From assembly GCA_900545005.1 (NCBI GenBank), contig UQXO01000004.1, positions 36,836-100,835 of the forward strand: 64,000 bases of DNA, in the 5' to 3' direction. Made by a program: the position numbers and the translations under genes. The notes under the pieces are model-generated. The model ran no database searches, was not told the origin of the DNA, and saw only the letters and a program-made list of their open reading frames with translations. How positions within the stretch are numbered: position 1 is the first letter of the stretch; every line of letters begins with the position of its first letter. This DNA comes from an uncultured Mycoplasmatota bacterium (GTDB lineage: Bacteria > Bacillota_I > Bacilli_A > RF39 > UBA660). This document shows, in pieces, positions 1 through 8,498 of this stretch.

Positions 1-2
1 TA

Positions 3-500
3 AATGATGGTAATATCTTTAAGAGTATTATTACTAGTGTTACTAAGAGTACCAATGGTAATCCTGGAAGTATTAATACTAACTTCTCTAAAAAAGATAT
101 CTATGGCACCATTGATAAAAATACCTTTGCTGGTATCTTTGGTACCTTTAATAAAGAAGTAAATACGGATAATTTAGTTCCCATTGCCAAAATAGAAGAA
201 GTAAAAAAAGGTGCTGCTACCATTTATACCTCTTTATATCATAACGAAGTAAAAGCTTACAATATCAATATCTTAAGAATTGAAAAAAACAATAAAATTA
301 AAAACTTCTATTTTGAAATAACGGATGAAGAATTAATTAAAGAAGCTGGCGGTATTGTGCAAGGAATGAGTGGGTCTCCTATTATTCAAAATGGTAAATT
401 AATCGGAGCCGTTACTCATGTTAGTATTGATAACGTTAAAACCGGTTATGGTATTTCTATTATAAATATGCTAGAAGAAAGCGAAAAAAGTAGTAATTAA
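3..500 (+). CDS. spoIVB: SpoIVB peptidase, 3' part only
   Basis: The reading frame is open from the window edge to a TAA at 498-500, so the N-terminus is missing and about 165 residues remain. The S55-family serine signature GIVQGMSGSPIIQNGKLIGA lies near the C-terminus, with the catalytic Ser in GMSGSP. SpoIVB is the forespore serine peptidase that triggers pro-sigma-K processing in sporulating Firmicutes. The usual N-terminal signal anchor and PDZ domain would lie outside the window. Family recognition rests on the motif and its C-terminal position. The next gene, yvcK, starts 34 bases downstream on the same strand. Confidence 0.88.
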   Translation, partial: NDGNIFKSIITSVTKSTNGNPGSINTNFSKKDIYGTIDKNTFAGIFGTFNKEVNTDNLVPIAKIEEVKKGAATIYTSLYHNEVKAYNINILRIEKNNKIKNFYFEITDEELIKEAGGIVQGMSGSPIIQNGKLIGAVTHVSIDNVKTGYGISIINMLEESEKSSN

Positions 501-534
501 GACTTAACCATTATATAATAGTAATGGTGATTAT

Positions 535-1503
535 ATGAAAAAGATAGTAATATTTGGCGGTGGCTCTGGCCTTTCGCAAATTTTAAAAGGATTAAAACTT
601 TTCCCTCTAGACATAACAGCCGTTGTCTCTGTAGCGGATAATGGTGCCTCTACCGGCCGCCTTCGCAAAGATTTTAATATTCCTGCCGTTGGCGATATTT
701 CTAAAGTAATGTTAGCTATGTCAAATGCTAACACTGACTTAGTAAATCTTCTAAATTATCGTTTTACTAAATCTAAGACTTTAGGTAATCATTCTGTAAA
801 AAATCTTCTTTTAAGTGCCCTTTTAGACCTCAAAGGTAATTTTAATGATAGTATTCCTATTATGATGAATTTATTAGATATTAAAGGCAATATTCTTCCC
901 TTAACCGAAGATAATGCTGAATTAGTAGGTTTTACCGCCTCTGGTAAAAAAATTCTAGGCGAAGAACAAATTACTAAATGTGCTAACAAAATTAGTCATA
1001 TTGGCTACAATAAAGAAATAAAAATAAATCCTAAAGTTCTAACCGCTATTAAAGAAGCCGATTTAATTATCTTTTCGACCGGCTCTCTTCTAACTAGCAT
1101 TGCTCCTCATTTAATTGTTAAAGAAGTTATTGAAGCTTTAAGAAATACTAAAGCTCCTAAACTTTATATCTGTAATTTATTTACCCAGCCCGGTGAAACT
1201 GATGGTTATACCGTAAGTCAGCATATCGATATCCTCGAGTCTTACCTAGGTAAAGATACCATTGATGTAGTGATTGCTAATAAAAATCTTAAAGATAAGG
1301 CTTTAAAAGCTAAATATCAAACAAAAGAGCAAAAAGATCCTGTTATCTTAGATGAAGAGGTACTTCAAAAAAGAAATGTCTTAGTAATAGCAGATAACCT
1401 TGCTAAAATTGAAGATAATGTCTATCGCCATGACTCTTTAAAAACGGCTTATTTAATCTTTTCCTACTTAATGGATAGTGAAGCAAGTAATTACTCAAAG
1501 TAA
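535..1503 (+). CDS. yvcK: YvcK/CofD-like gluconeogenesis factor
   Basis: The 322-residue protein begins with a nucleotide-binding loop, FGGGSGLSQILKGLK, then VVSVADNGASTGRLR, the hallmark of the YvcK branch of the CofD-like family. In Bacillus YvcK binds UDP-sugars and is needed for growth on gluconeogenic carbon and for normal cell-wall synthesis; it acts in the cytoplasm. The ATG at 535 follows GGTGAT. In most Firmicutes yvcK sits with rapZ and whiA. Here it follows spoIVB instead, so the usual cluster is broken up. Length is normal for the family. A terminator overlaps the stop codon. Confidence 0.92.
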   Translation: MKKIVIFGGGSGLSQILKGLKLFPLDITAVVSVADNGASTGRLRKDFNIPAVGDISKVMLAMSNANTDLVNLLNYRFTKSKTLGNHSVKNLLLSALLDLKGNFNDSIPIMMNLLDIKGNILPLTEDNAELVGFTASGKKILGEEQITKCANKISHIGYNKEIKINPKVLTAIKEADLIIFSTGSLLTSIAPHLIVKEVIEALRNTKAPKLYICNLFTQPGETDGYTVSQHIDILESYLGKDTIDVVIANKNLKDKALKAKYQTKEQKDPVILDEEVLQKRNVLVIADNLAKIEDNVYRHDSLKTAYLIFSYLMDSEASNYSK

Positions 1504-1519
1504 ATTACTTGCTTTTTTT
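1483..1519 (+). terminator. Intrinsic terminator of yvcK
   Basis: A perfect 10-bp stem, 1483-1492 with 1503-1512, closes a 10-base loop and runs into seven T residues (1513-1519). The stop codon of yvcK lies in the loop. Confidence 0.85.
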
Positions 1520-1577
1520 GGACCTCCAAACTAAAAGTTTGGCGAAATTTTTAAAAAGTTTAGCCAAAAAGAAAAAA

Positions 1578-1622
1578 AATCACTACTTATCCCTAATATA
1601 TATATATAGAAGGGTAGTGATT
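1578..1622. repeat. Imperfect hairpin upstream of adhesin gene
   Basis: An 8-bp outer stem (1578-1585 with 1615-1622) and a 4-bp inner stem (1591-1594 with 1611-1614) enclose an alternating AT loop. An A-run precedes it, so it reads as a terminator on the minus strand, yet no minus-strand gene lies nearby. It may be a leader structure of the adhesin mRNA. Confidence 0.5.
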
Positions 1623-1682
1623 CTATGACCAGCTAATTTTTAATTTTTAATTTTATTAAAAAGTTATTTGAGGAGGTTTAAA

Positions 1683-3542
1683 ATGAATAATAAAATTAAA
1701 AAAATAATCAGTTTTACTTTAATACTAACAATTTTTATCCTGTTTACAAAGCAAAAAGTAGATGCTGAGAGCATCTACGAAGGAAAGTGGATTCCCAATA
1801 TTTATTTAAAACTTGAACTAAATGGCTCCCAAAAATATATGCAAGCTGAGTTTTTTAGAAGGAGAAGTGATAACTCTTATGTTTACTGCTTAGAGCCATT
1901 TATTAAAATTAAAAATAATTCTACTTATGAAGAAGTTACTTCCAACTATCATAAACGCCTAGCCTTACCTGAAAAACGCTGGGAAAGAATTCTTTTATTA
2001 GCCTATTACGGATATAAATATCAAAACCATCAAGAAGATAAATGGTATGTTATAACACAAGTTTTAATTTGGCGAACAATGAGTATTAATTATCAAGTTT
2101 CCTTTACAGACAAATTAAATGGTAATATTTTACCCAATGCTTATCAAGAAGAAATTAATGAATTAGAAAACTTAGTAAAAAAGCATAGCCTGTTGCCTAG
2201 TTTTAATGATAAGACGCTTTCCACATCTTACCATAATACTCTTACTTTAGAAGATGAAAATGCTTCCTTAAAAGATTACTACATTGAAAAATCAACTCTT
2301 CCCGCTACCATTACTAATAATAATCTTACCATTGAAGCAACCACCCTAGGAAATCATCAAATAATCTTAGAAAAACAAGATACTTTATATAAAAATGTAC
2401 CTGTTCTTTACCTTTCTGAAGATTCTCAAAATGTCTTATTACCTGGTTCTTATGAACCCCAAAGAGTAACTTTAAATATTAATGTCGTAGGACCATCTCT
2501 AAAAATAGTAAAGAAAGATTTAGAGACTAAAGAAACTCTTAAAGTCGCTGACATTAAATTTAAAGTTAAAGATCTTAAAACTAATGAATACTTAATAAAT
2601 AAAAATAATCCCGATGATCCCCATATCTTCAAGACTAATCAAGATGGAAAAATCCTAATAGATAACTTAAATTTTGGTAAATATATTATTACGGAAGAAA
2701 GTACTATTCCTGGTTATTTAAAAAATACCCAAGAAAAACTAGTAGAACTCACTAAAGATACTACTTATCCAAAAGAAAATAATAAATTAATCTATGAAGT
2801 ATCCATTTATAATGAAAGATTAACTACTTCCCTTAAAGTTATTAAACTAGGAGAAAGTAACACTTCTAAAGATAGGTATATTCCTTTAAATAATATCACC
2901 ATTGGTCTTTATGCTAAAGAAAGTATTAAAGATATCAATGGAAAAATAATTCATCCTAAGAATAGTCTAATTGCTATGTCTAAGACTAATCAAGATGGTA
3001 TCATCGAATTTATTAGTCTTTATCTAGGAAAATATTATCTAAAAGAAATAACTACTCAAGATAATTATCTTCTAGATACTAAAGAATATGCTATTGACCT
3101 AAGTAATATTAATTCTAAAGATGAAATTAAGTCTTTAAAACTCATTAATTACTTAAAGAAAGGAAGTGTTAGTCTGGTTAAAAAGGATAGCCTAACTAAG
3201 GAAGTATTACCGGGTGTTAAGATTAATCTTTATAAAGATGATAATACTCTTATTTACGAAGGAATTACTAATACTAGTGGTCTTCTTTCTATTGATAACT
3301 TACCCCTAGGAACTTATTACTTCGAAGAAATAGAAGCTATCCCCGGTTATACAATAAATCAAGAGAAACTTTACTTTACTCTCAAAGACCATAATGAATC
3401 TTTAGAACTAACATTTCTAAATGACCCTTTAATTCCTATTCCTGATACTTATTCCCATAAAAAAGATTGGTCTAAGATCATAGAAGGAGCCTTAATTATC
3501 ACATGGTTAATCATAATATTTCGAAGAAAAGCCATTATTTAA
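1683..3542 (+). CDS. Thioester-domain/SpaA-type cell-wall-anchored adhesin
   Basis: The start is the ATG at 1683, because AGGAGG lies at 1671-1676. The product is 619 residues: a signal peptide (1-29), then a thioester domain with Cys69 in YVYCLEPF and Gln126 in ITQVLIW, the pair expected to form the internal Cys-Gln bond. Two or three SpaA/Cna-B-like beta domains follow, each with a lysine start (VVGPSLKIVKKD, SVSLVKKD) and a GxYxxxE end. The C-terminus has IPDTYS, a hydrophobic helix and a basic tail, a variant of the LPxTG sorting signal. The likely role is covalent adhesion to host or surface ligands. The next gene is a sortase, which probably anchors it. Confidence 0.85.
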   Translation: MNNKIKKIISFTLILTIFILFTKQKVDAESIYEGKWIPNIYLKLELNGSQKYMQAEFFRRRSDNSYVYCLEPFIKIKNNSTYEEVTSNYHKRLALPEKRWERILLLAYYGYKYQNHQEDKWYVITQVLIWRTMSINYQVSFTDKLNGNILPNAYQEEINELENLVKKHSLLPSFNDKTLSTSYHNTLTLEDENASLKDYYIEKSTLPATITNNNLTIEATTLGNHQIILEKQDTLYKNVPVLYLSEDSQNVLLPGSYEPQRVTLNINVVGPSLKIVKKDLETKETLKVADIKFKVKDLKTNEYLINKNNPDDPHIFKTNQDGKILIDNLNFGKYIITEESTIPGYLKNTQEKLVELTKDTTYPKENNKLIYEVSIYNERLTTSLKVIKLGESNTSKDRYIPLNNITIGLYAKESIKDINGKIIHPKNSLIAMSKTNQDGIIEFISLYLGKYYLKEITTQDNYLLDTKEYAIDLSNINSKDEIKSLKLINYLKKGSVSLVKKDSLTKEVLPGVKINLYKDDNTLIYEGITNTSGLLSIDNLPLGTYYFEEIEAIPGYTINQEKLYFTLKDHNESLELTFLNDPLIPIPDTYSHKKDWSKIIEGALIITWLIIIFRRKAII

Positions 3543-4105
3543 TTATTACTATTCTTATCCTTTTTTCCCTTAGTTTAATTATTCTTAAACATAATGATTA
3601 TCTTCAAGATAAAAAAGAACAAGCTAGTATCGATTATTACTTTTCTAAAAAGACCAGTGATACAAAAAATACTATAAGTCTCCCCGAAGAAGAAATAACC
3701 CCATATTATGCTATTTTAAAAATTCCTAAGATTAACTTAACAAAAGGATTAGTTAATCCCGATAGTAAAGATAATAACGTTAATAAAAATATTTATATTG
3801 CTAAGAATTCTCTTTTTCCTGAAGATAACAAGATAAGTCATATTATTCTCGCTGCTCACTCTGGATATAACGGTATAGCATATTTTAAAGACTTAAATAA
3901 ACTAGTTTCTAATGATGATATATATCTTTATTATAATAGAAAAAAATATACTTATAGAGTAGCCTTCTCTTATGAAATTGAAAAAAATGGTTATCTAACT
4001 TACAATACTAGAAGTGTTTCTGATCTTTATCTAATTACTTGTCTTAAGAATACAGATAGACAAATAGTCTATGTAGCTAATTTAATTATGGAAGAAAATA
4101 TTTAA
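3503..4105 (+). CDS. Sortase (transpeptidase)
   Basis: The 200-residue protein has an N-terminal membrane segment (about 12-28) and a sortase domain with His119 in AAHSG, Cys180 in LITCLKN and Arg186, the complete catalytic triad. It overlaps the end of the adhesin gene by 40 bases, so the two are translationally coupled. The adhesin's sorting signal, IPDTYS, is the probable substrate. The ATG at 3503 has GGAG about 14 bases upstream, which is far, but no better start is seen. The size and membrane topology fit class C or D sortases; the class is not settled by sequence reading alone. Confidence 0.88.
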   Translation: MVNHNISKKSHYLIITILILFSLSLIILKHNDYLQDKKEQASIDYYFSKKTSDTKNTISLPEEEITPYYAILKIPKINLTKGLVNPDSKDNNVNKNIYIAKNSLFPEDNKISHIILAAHSGYNGIAYFKDLNKLVSNDDIYLYYNRKKYTYRVAFSYEIEKNGYLTYNTRSVSDLYLITCLKNTDRQIVYVANLIMEENI

Positions 4106-4159
4106 GAAAAAGCCAAAAAAATCTTTAAAATATGATATGATGTTATTGAGGTGGTTAGT

Positions 4160-4795
4160 GTGAATTTAGATAATCAAAATAAAATGAGAATTCTTGATGA
4201 TATCTTCTTAGGAACTAAGGAGTCCCAAGGACTAAGAAATGCCGTAGCAGCCATTAAGTTTGTCTTATTTGATGATGATAGTGTCTTACCAGATGGTTTA
4301 AAGTATAATGATAAGTATGAGTTTATTTCTTCTAGAAGGGGAGGACGGGCTAAGGCTAAAGCCTTAAGTGAGCTTGATTTAACTGAAGATTTATGCCAAT
4401 ATGCTATGTCCTCTTTTGGACTTTGTAATACTGCTTTTACTGTTACTTATGATGATTATAAAAAAGCTCTTGATAATACAATTACTAGGGATTATACGGC
4501 CGATTTTGCCGTTGAATTAGTAGCGTATGCCTTTACTTTTGAGCCTTATGGAGCCGTAGTCGTCTTAGAGAAAAATAAGACCTTAAGAAAAGCTTTAGCA
4601 TCATCTCTTCTTAATGAACGTTATATTGAAAATAAAATGTTAATGCTTGATCGCTTTGATGGGGTTATTCTAAGTACCAAGATGGATGAATTTACCAAGG
4701 AAAAATTCTTGGATAATTATAAATCCTTAGCCAATTACTTTTATAATATTAAGACCCGAAGTCAGGATTATCTAAATTACCTAGAAAATAATTAG
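4160..4795 (+). CDS. Hypothetical protein
   Basis: I do not recognise this 211-residue soluble protein. The start is taken as the GTG at 4160, because GAGGTGG at 4148-4154 is the ribosome site; an upstream GTG at 4151 overlaps that site. It has no signal peptide or membrane segment and is predicted mixed alpha/beta with an acidic N-terminal half and a basic SSRRGGRAKAKAL segment near residue 55. It lies between the sortase and mscL on the same strand, 15 bases before mscL, and may be co-transcribed with mscL. Confidence 0.7.
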   Translation: MNLDNQNKMRILDDIFLGTKESQGLRNAVAAIKFVLFDDDSVLPDGLKYNDKYEFISSRRGGRAKAKALSELDLTEDLCQYAMSSFGLCNTAFTVTYDDYKKALDNTITRDYTADFAVELVAYAFTFEPYGAVVVLEKNKTLRKALASSLLNERYIENKMLMLDRFDGVILSTKMDEFTKEKFLDNYKSLANYFYNIKTRSQDYLNYLENN

Positions 4796-4810
4796 AAAGA
4801 GTAGGAGTAG

Positions 4811-5194
4811 ATGAAAAATTTAATTGCAGAATTTAAAAAATTCATTATGCGCGGTAATGTCGTTGATTTAGCTGTTGGTGTAGTAATGGGTAATGCTTTT
4901 TCCAAGATTGTTACCTCTTTAGTAAATGATATTATGATGCCTATAATTGGAATTATCATTGGTGGTCATGATTTTAAAAATCTTTCTATTACCATTGGAA
5001 ACGCCAAAATAATGTATGGCTCCTTTATCCAAAATATCATTGATTTTCTTATCATTGCAACTTCTATCTTCATTTTCATTAAGCTAATTAATGTTCTTAT
5101 GCCAAAGAAAGAAGAATCCAAGAAAGAAACAAAAAAAGAAGTATCCGAAGAAGTCTTACTGTTACGAGAAATTAGAGATAGTCTTAAGAAATAA
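4811..5194 (+). CDS. mscL: Large-conductance mechanosensitive channel MscL
   Basis: The 127-residue protein starts with an amphipathic helix and FIMRGNVVDLAVGVVMGNAF, the conserved MscL TM1 region, followed by an extracellular loop, TM2 (about 75-95) and a charged C-terminal helical bundle. MscL opens at high membrane tension to release solutes during osmotic downshock. GGAG at 4804-4807 precedes the ATG. Length is normal (about 125-140). A bidirectional terminator follows. Confidence 0.96.
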   Translation: MKNLIAEFKKFIMRGNVVDLAVGVVMGNAFSKIVTSLVNDIMMPIIGIIIGGHDFKNLSITIGNAKIMYGSFIQNIIDFLIIATSIFIFIKLINVLMPKKEESKKETKKEVSEEVLLLREIRDSLKK

Positions 5195-5226
5195 AAAAAG
5201 TCACATCGTTGTGTGGCTTTTATTTT
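5194..5226. terminator. Bidirectional terminator, mscL / small protein
   Basis: A 10-bp stem with one G-T pair (AAAAGTCACA with TGTGGCTTTT) is flanked by A on one side and T on the other. It can end both mscL on the plus strand and the small minus-strand gene whose stop codon lies in it. Confidence 0.8.
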
Positions 5227-5321
5227 GCCGTAATAAACATAGCAGCATAGGAAGCAATAATTCCTACAACCATAACAATTAACATAGTCCAAACAGCAAT
5301 CTTTTGGGCTTTTTTTGACAT
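5220..5321 (-). CDS. 33-residue single-pass membrane protein
   Basis: This short gene encodes MSKKAQKIAVWTMLIVMVVG followed by IIASYAAMFITAK: a basic start and one membrane helix of about 22 residues. The ATG at 5319-5321 is preceded on its strand by AAGGAAGG, a good ribosome site, and the stop sits in a shared terminator, so the gene has its own complete signals. It resembles the DUF4044-type tiny membrane proteins of Firmicutes in size and layout. That assignment is from memory and the function is unknown. It is convergent with mscL. Confidence 0.72.
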   Translation of the reverse strand: MSKKAQKIAVWTMLIVMVVGIIASYAAMFITAK

Positions 5322-5405
5322 AAGTTCTTACCTTCCTTCATGTAATATAATAATATTTTAGCATAAAAATAAGCACTTGCCAATATACTTATGTAGGTGA
5401 TTAAC

Positions 5406-5987
5406 TTGAAACTTCTAAAAAAGCACTACAATACAGTCTTATTCTTGGTAACTATCATTGTCGTAGGCATTATTCTTGGTCTTATTTTAGGTATCAAGCA
5501 AGGCCCCATCTTTAAGAATGACTTAATCTATAGTACCTCTAATCTCAAGAATGCTATTCTTACTAATAATGTTAATAATATTCTTTCTCACTTTCTTTTA
5601 CTAGGACTAGTTATTTTCACATGTCTCATTATGCCCTTATATTTTCTTAATATAATTTATTTACTATTCAAAGGGATAACTATAGGGTTTAATATCTATA
5701 TTTTTACAGTTTCTTTTGGTTTTAAAGGATTAATTAGTTCTCTTATCTATAATCTAACTATTAATCTTTTTTATCTTTCGATGTTTATCTTTCTTTTAAT
5801 AAAGGGAAACTATCTTACTAAGAATATCCTTATTCTTTTAATAGACCATTCTAAAGATATTTTTCCTAAGATTAAAAAGACTATTTTAGCCATGCTAATC
5901 ATTGGCAGTACCATTCTTATAAATGATCTAATCCTTTTCTTTTCCTCTAAAGTCTTACTTCCTAAAATATTCTTTCTCTTAGGATAG
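5406..5987 (+). CDS. spoIIM: SpoIIM-like stage II sporulation membrane protein
   Basis: The start chosen is TTG at 5406, six bases after AGGTG; a GTG at 5397 lies inside that site. The product is about 193 residues with five or six membrane segments and a short loop after the first. The pattern and length match SpoIIM, which with SpoIID and SpoIIP forms the DMP complex that drives septal peptidoglycan remodelling and engulfment. SpoIIP is encoded at about 62 kb, which supports the call. Sequence identity between SpoIIM homologues is low, so the assignment rests on topology, size and genome context. Confidence 0.72.
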   Translation: MKLLKKHYNTVLFLVTIIVVGIILGLILGIKQGPIFKNDLIYSTSNLKNAILTNNVNNILSHFLLLGLVIFTCLIMPLYFLNIIYLLFKGITIGFNIYIFTVSFGFKGLISSLIYNLTINLFYLSMFIFLLIKGNYLTKNILILLIDHSKDIFPKIKKTILAMLIIGSTILINDLILFFSSKVLLPKIFFLLG

Positions 5988-6035
5988 ACTTTAAAAAATT
6001 ATTTTGGTAAAATATATCACGGAAGTGATTTACAA

Positions 6036-7142
6036 ATGAAAACAGTAGTAGTAGGAATGAGTGGTGGCGTTGATTCTTCGGTATCCGCTTATCTTTTAAA
6101 AGAACAAGGATATAACGTTATAGGGCTATTTATGCGTAATTGGGATGCCGCTTTAAATAATGATATTGAAGGTAATCCAACTTTTGGCGAGAATATCTGT
6201 CCTCAAGAACAAGATTACAATGATGCTAAAAAAGTCTCTCAAGAACTAGGCATACCTTTATACCGAGTTGATTTTATCAAAGAATATTGGGATTATGTCT
6301 TTAAGTATTTTCTTGATGAGTTAAAGAAGGGGAGAACTCCTAATCCCGATTTAATGTGTAATAAGTATATTAAATTCGATTTATTTATCAAAGAAGCTAA
6401 AAAACTAGGAGCCGATTATATTGCCACTGGACATTATGCCAGAATGGAAGATGGACACCTTTTAAGAGGAATAGATTCTAATAAAGACCAGACTTATTTT
6501 TTAGCTCAAGTAAAAAGAGAAGCTCTAAAAAATGTTTTATTTCCGGTTGGGGGGTTAACTAAACCCGAAGTCCGCAAGATTGCTAATGAAATTCATTTAG
6601 AGACTGCTAATAAAAAGGATTCCACCGGTATCTGTTTTATCGGAGAAAGAAACTATCAGAAGTTTATTCATAACTATCTAAAACCTAATCCCGGAGATAT
6701 TTTAAATGTCGAAACAAAAGAAAAAATTGGTACTCATACTGGTCTTATGAATTATACAATTGGGCAAAGAAGAAATGTCGGAATCTCGGGTAATTTAGAA
6801 CGCCATTATGTCTGTGGTAAAGATGTTGAAAAGAATATTCTTTATGTTGCCTTTGGGGATGATAATACTTATTTAATGAGCGATGCTTGTCTTATTGAAG
6901 ATGTTAACTTCTTAAGTGAGGCAAGACCCCAAAATTGTAGTGCTAAATTCCGTTACCGTGGGGAAGATAATGAAGTTACTTTAGAATATTTAAGTGATGG
7001 CAATATCCTTGTTAAATATCCTCATCTTGCCAAAGCCGTTACTCCTGGTCAAGCTTGTGTACTTTACAGTGGCGAAGAATGTCTTGGCTCTGGCATAATT
7101 AAAGAAGTCTTTAAAAATGGGCAAAAATTGTGGTATTTATAG
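6036..7142 (+). CDS. mnmA: tRNA-specific 2-thiouridylase MnmA
   Basis: MnmA uses ATP and a persulfide donor to thiolate U34 of Lys, Glu and Gln tRNAs. The 368-residue protein has the PP-loop SGGVDSS at 9-15, the catalytic Cys108 in NPDLMCNKY and the partner Cys200 in DSTGICFIGE, followed by the C-terminal beta-barrel domains. The length matches the family. GGAAGTGAT precedes the ATG. No sulfurtransferase gene is adjacent. Confidence 0.97.
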   Translation: MKTVVVGMSGGVDSSVSAYLLKEQGYNVIGLFMRNWDAALNNDIEGNPTFGENICPQEQDYNDAKKVSQELGIPLYRVDFIKEYWDYVFKYFLDELKKGRTPNPDLMCNKYIKFDLFIKEAKKLGADYIATGHYARMEDGHLLRGIDSNKDQTYFLAQVKREALKNVLFPVGGLTKPEVRKIANEIHLETANKKDSTGICFIGERNYQKFIHNYLKPNPGDILNVETKEKIGTHTGLMNYTIGQRRNVGISGNLERHYVCGKDVEKNILYVAFGDDNTYLMSDACLIEDVNFLSEARPQNCSAKFRYRGEDNEVTLEYLSDGNILVKYPHLAKAVTPGQACVLYSGEECLGSGIIKEVFKNGQKLWYL

Positions 7143-7162
7143 GCAAAAACTTTACGTTTTGA

Positions 7163-7190
7163 TTGACACTTTTTGTACAAATGATATAAT
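7163..7190 (+). promoter_or_regulatory. Sigma-A promoter of HTH gene
   Basis: TTGACA (7163-7168), a 16-base spacer and TATAAT (7185-7190) match both consensus hexamers exactly. It lies 36 bases before the HTH gene start. Confidence 0.85.
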
Positions 7191-7225
7191 TAGTATGTAA
7201 GATAAGAAAGGCAGTTGTTTTACAT

Positions 7226-7996
7226 ATGCAAAAATTAAATGACCTATTTCAAGAATTAGGTATTTCCAAAGTTCGTTTAGCTAAATACCTAGGTGTATCA
7301 AGACAAATGGTTTATAATTATCTAGAACTTGATGATTTAAGTAAATGGCCTAAAGAAAAAAGAGTTATGCTTTATAAGTTATTAGATGTTAAGGATGCTA
7401 ATAGTATTAATTATATTGATGTTACAACTGATTATATGTTAGGAGTAGAATCCCGCCTTATTAAAGGCATTCGTCTGCAAGGGGAGGGGAGTTCTTGTAT
7501 TGACATTAAAGGCTTAAACTATGAGTCTGAGCAACTCTTAACCGATATTATTAATCTGTTAAAGGAGCGCTTAAGTGAAGATAATTTCCGTAAAGAAAAC
7601 TATTATACCTTTAAGTACTTATATCATACTTTACAGTTGATGGATGAAATTCCCGAGATTAAATATATCTTTGGCTATATGAGTAAAACCGGTGGTTACA
7701 CTAATCCCGAAGAATATAAATTACAAGAAGAAAAACAATTTATCTTAGAAGGAATATTACATACCGCCTTAGACTTATATAATAATGGTGGATCATCACG
7801 TTCTAAACTACAAGAAGCTCATCGCCGTTGGATTGCAGAAATTGATGCTAAAAAGGAAGAAAAAATTTCGCGTACTCAAGAATTAAGTGCCGTTAAATTG
7901 CAGGCCTTAAAAGAATTAAATTATGCAAAAATGGATAATACGAACGCCAATGAAGTCATTGAAAAAATTCTAGAATTACTAGCTAAAAAAGCTTAA
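7226..7996 (+). CDS. HTH (Xre/Cro-type) DNA-binding protein
   Basis: The 256-residue protein opens with a Cro/C1-type helix-turn-helix (about residues 5-55; GISKVRLAKYLGVSRQMVYN), a normal DNA-binding motif. The remaining 200 residues are helical and charged and match nothing I recognise; they may serve in oligomerisation or partner binding. It has a consensus sigma-A promoter and a long inverted repeat after the stop, so it is a single-gene unit. I cannot name a regulon. A phage-repressor origin is possible but no phage genes are nearby. Confidence 0.8.
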   Translation: MQKLNDLFQELGISKVRLAKYLGVSRQMVYNYLELDDLSKWPKEKRVMLYKLLDVKDANSINYIDVTTDYMLGVESRLIKGIRLQGEGSSCIDIKGLNYESEQLLTDIINLLKERLSEDNFRKENYYTFKYLYHTLQLMDEIPEIKYIFGYMSKTGGYTNPEEYKLQEEKQFILEGILHTALDLYNNGGSSRSKLQEAHRRWIAEIDAKKEEKISRTQELSAVKLQALKELNYAKMDNTNANEVIEKILELLAKKA

Positions 7997-8005
7997 AAAA
8001 ATTAA

Positions 8006-8053
8006 AATACAACTCCCCTACCAATCATAAAAAGAGAAGAGGGGAGTTGTATT
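8006..8053. terminator. Long inverted repeat, likely bidirectional terminator
   Basis: Two perfect 14-base arms (8006-8019 and 8040-8053) flank a 20-base loop. On the minus strand the arm runs into a T-rich tract; on the plus strand the tail is AT-rich but not a clean T-run. It sits just after the HTH gene. Confidence 0.65.
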
Positions 8054-8498
8054 ATTATATATACCTATCATTTTATCCTTCTCTTAAATACATTAACTAT
8101 TATTTACTGCATTTTATGTTTATAAATAGTAAAAATAAGCCTAAATTCTCGCGCATCGAGAAATTAAAAGATGAATAATTGATTGTCTCGTTGTCTCAAA
8201 ATTGCTCATATTTTGGGCAAAAAATCCGTATTTCCTTAATAAACAATAATTAATTATCTGGAAATATTATTAATTAATAAAATAAAAATTTATCTTCTAG
8301 AAATTAAAATTAGATTCTTATAAATTTTATTTCATATATTATTTATAATCAATTAAAAAATATTTAAGATTAATGATTAATCATCTAAAGAATAGAATTT
8401 TAATATCTAATAAGGTAATTAATCATATAAAATAACTAAAATTTATTTTGAAATATAACTGCACATAATATATATTATGTTAACATTTATAAAATGGC
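8054..8498. other. Gene-free AT-rich convergent gap
   Basis: About 445 bases between convergent genes contain no reading frame with a ribosome site and no tRNA-like fold. The only structure seen is a short AT palindrome near 8465-8480. I see nothing else to annotate. Confidence 0.6.

Noticed and set aside
4966..5292. A 108-codon minus-strand frame over mscL
   Set aside because: It lies antisense to a clear mscL gene, has no ribosome site and ends in low-complexity sequence; the real minus gene here is the 33-residue one.
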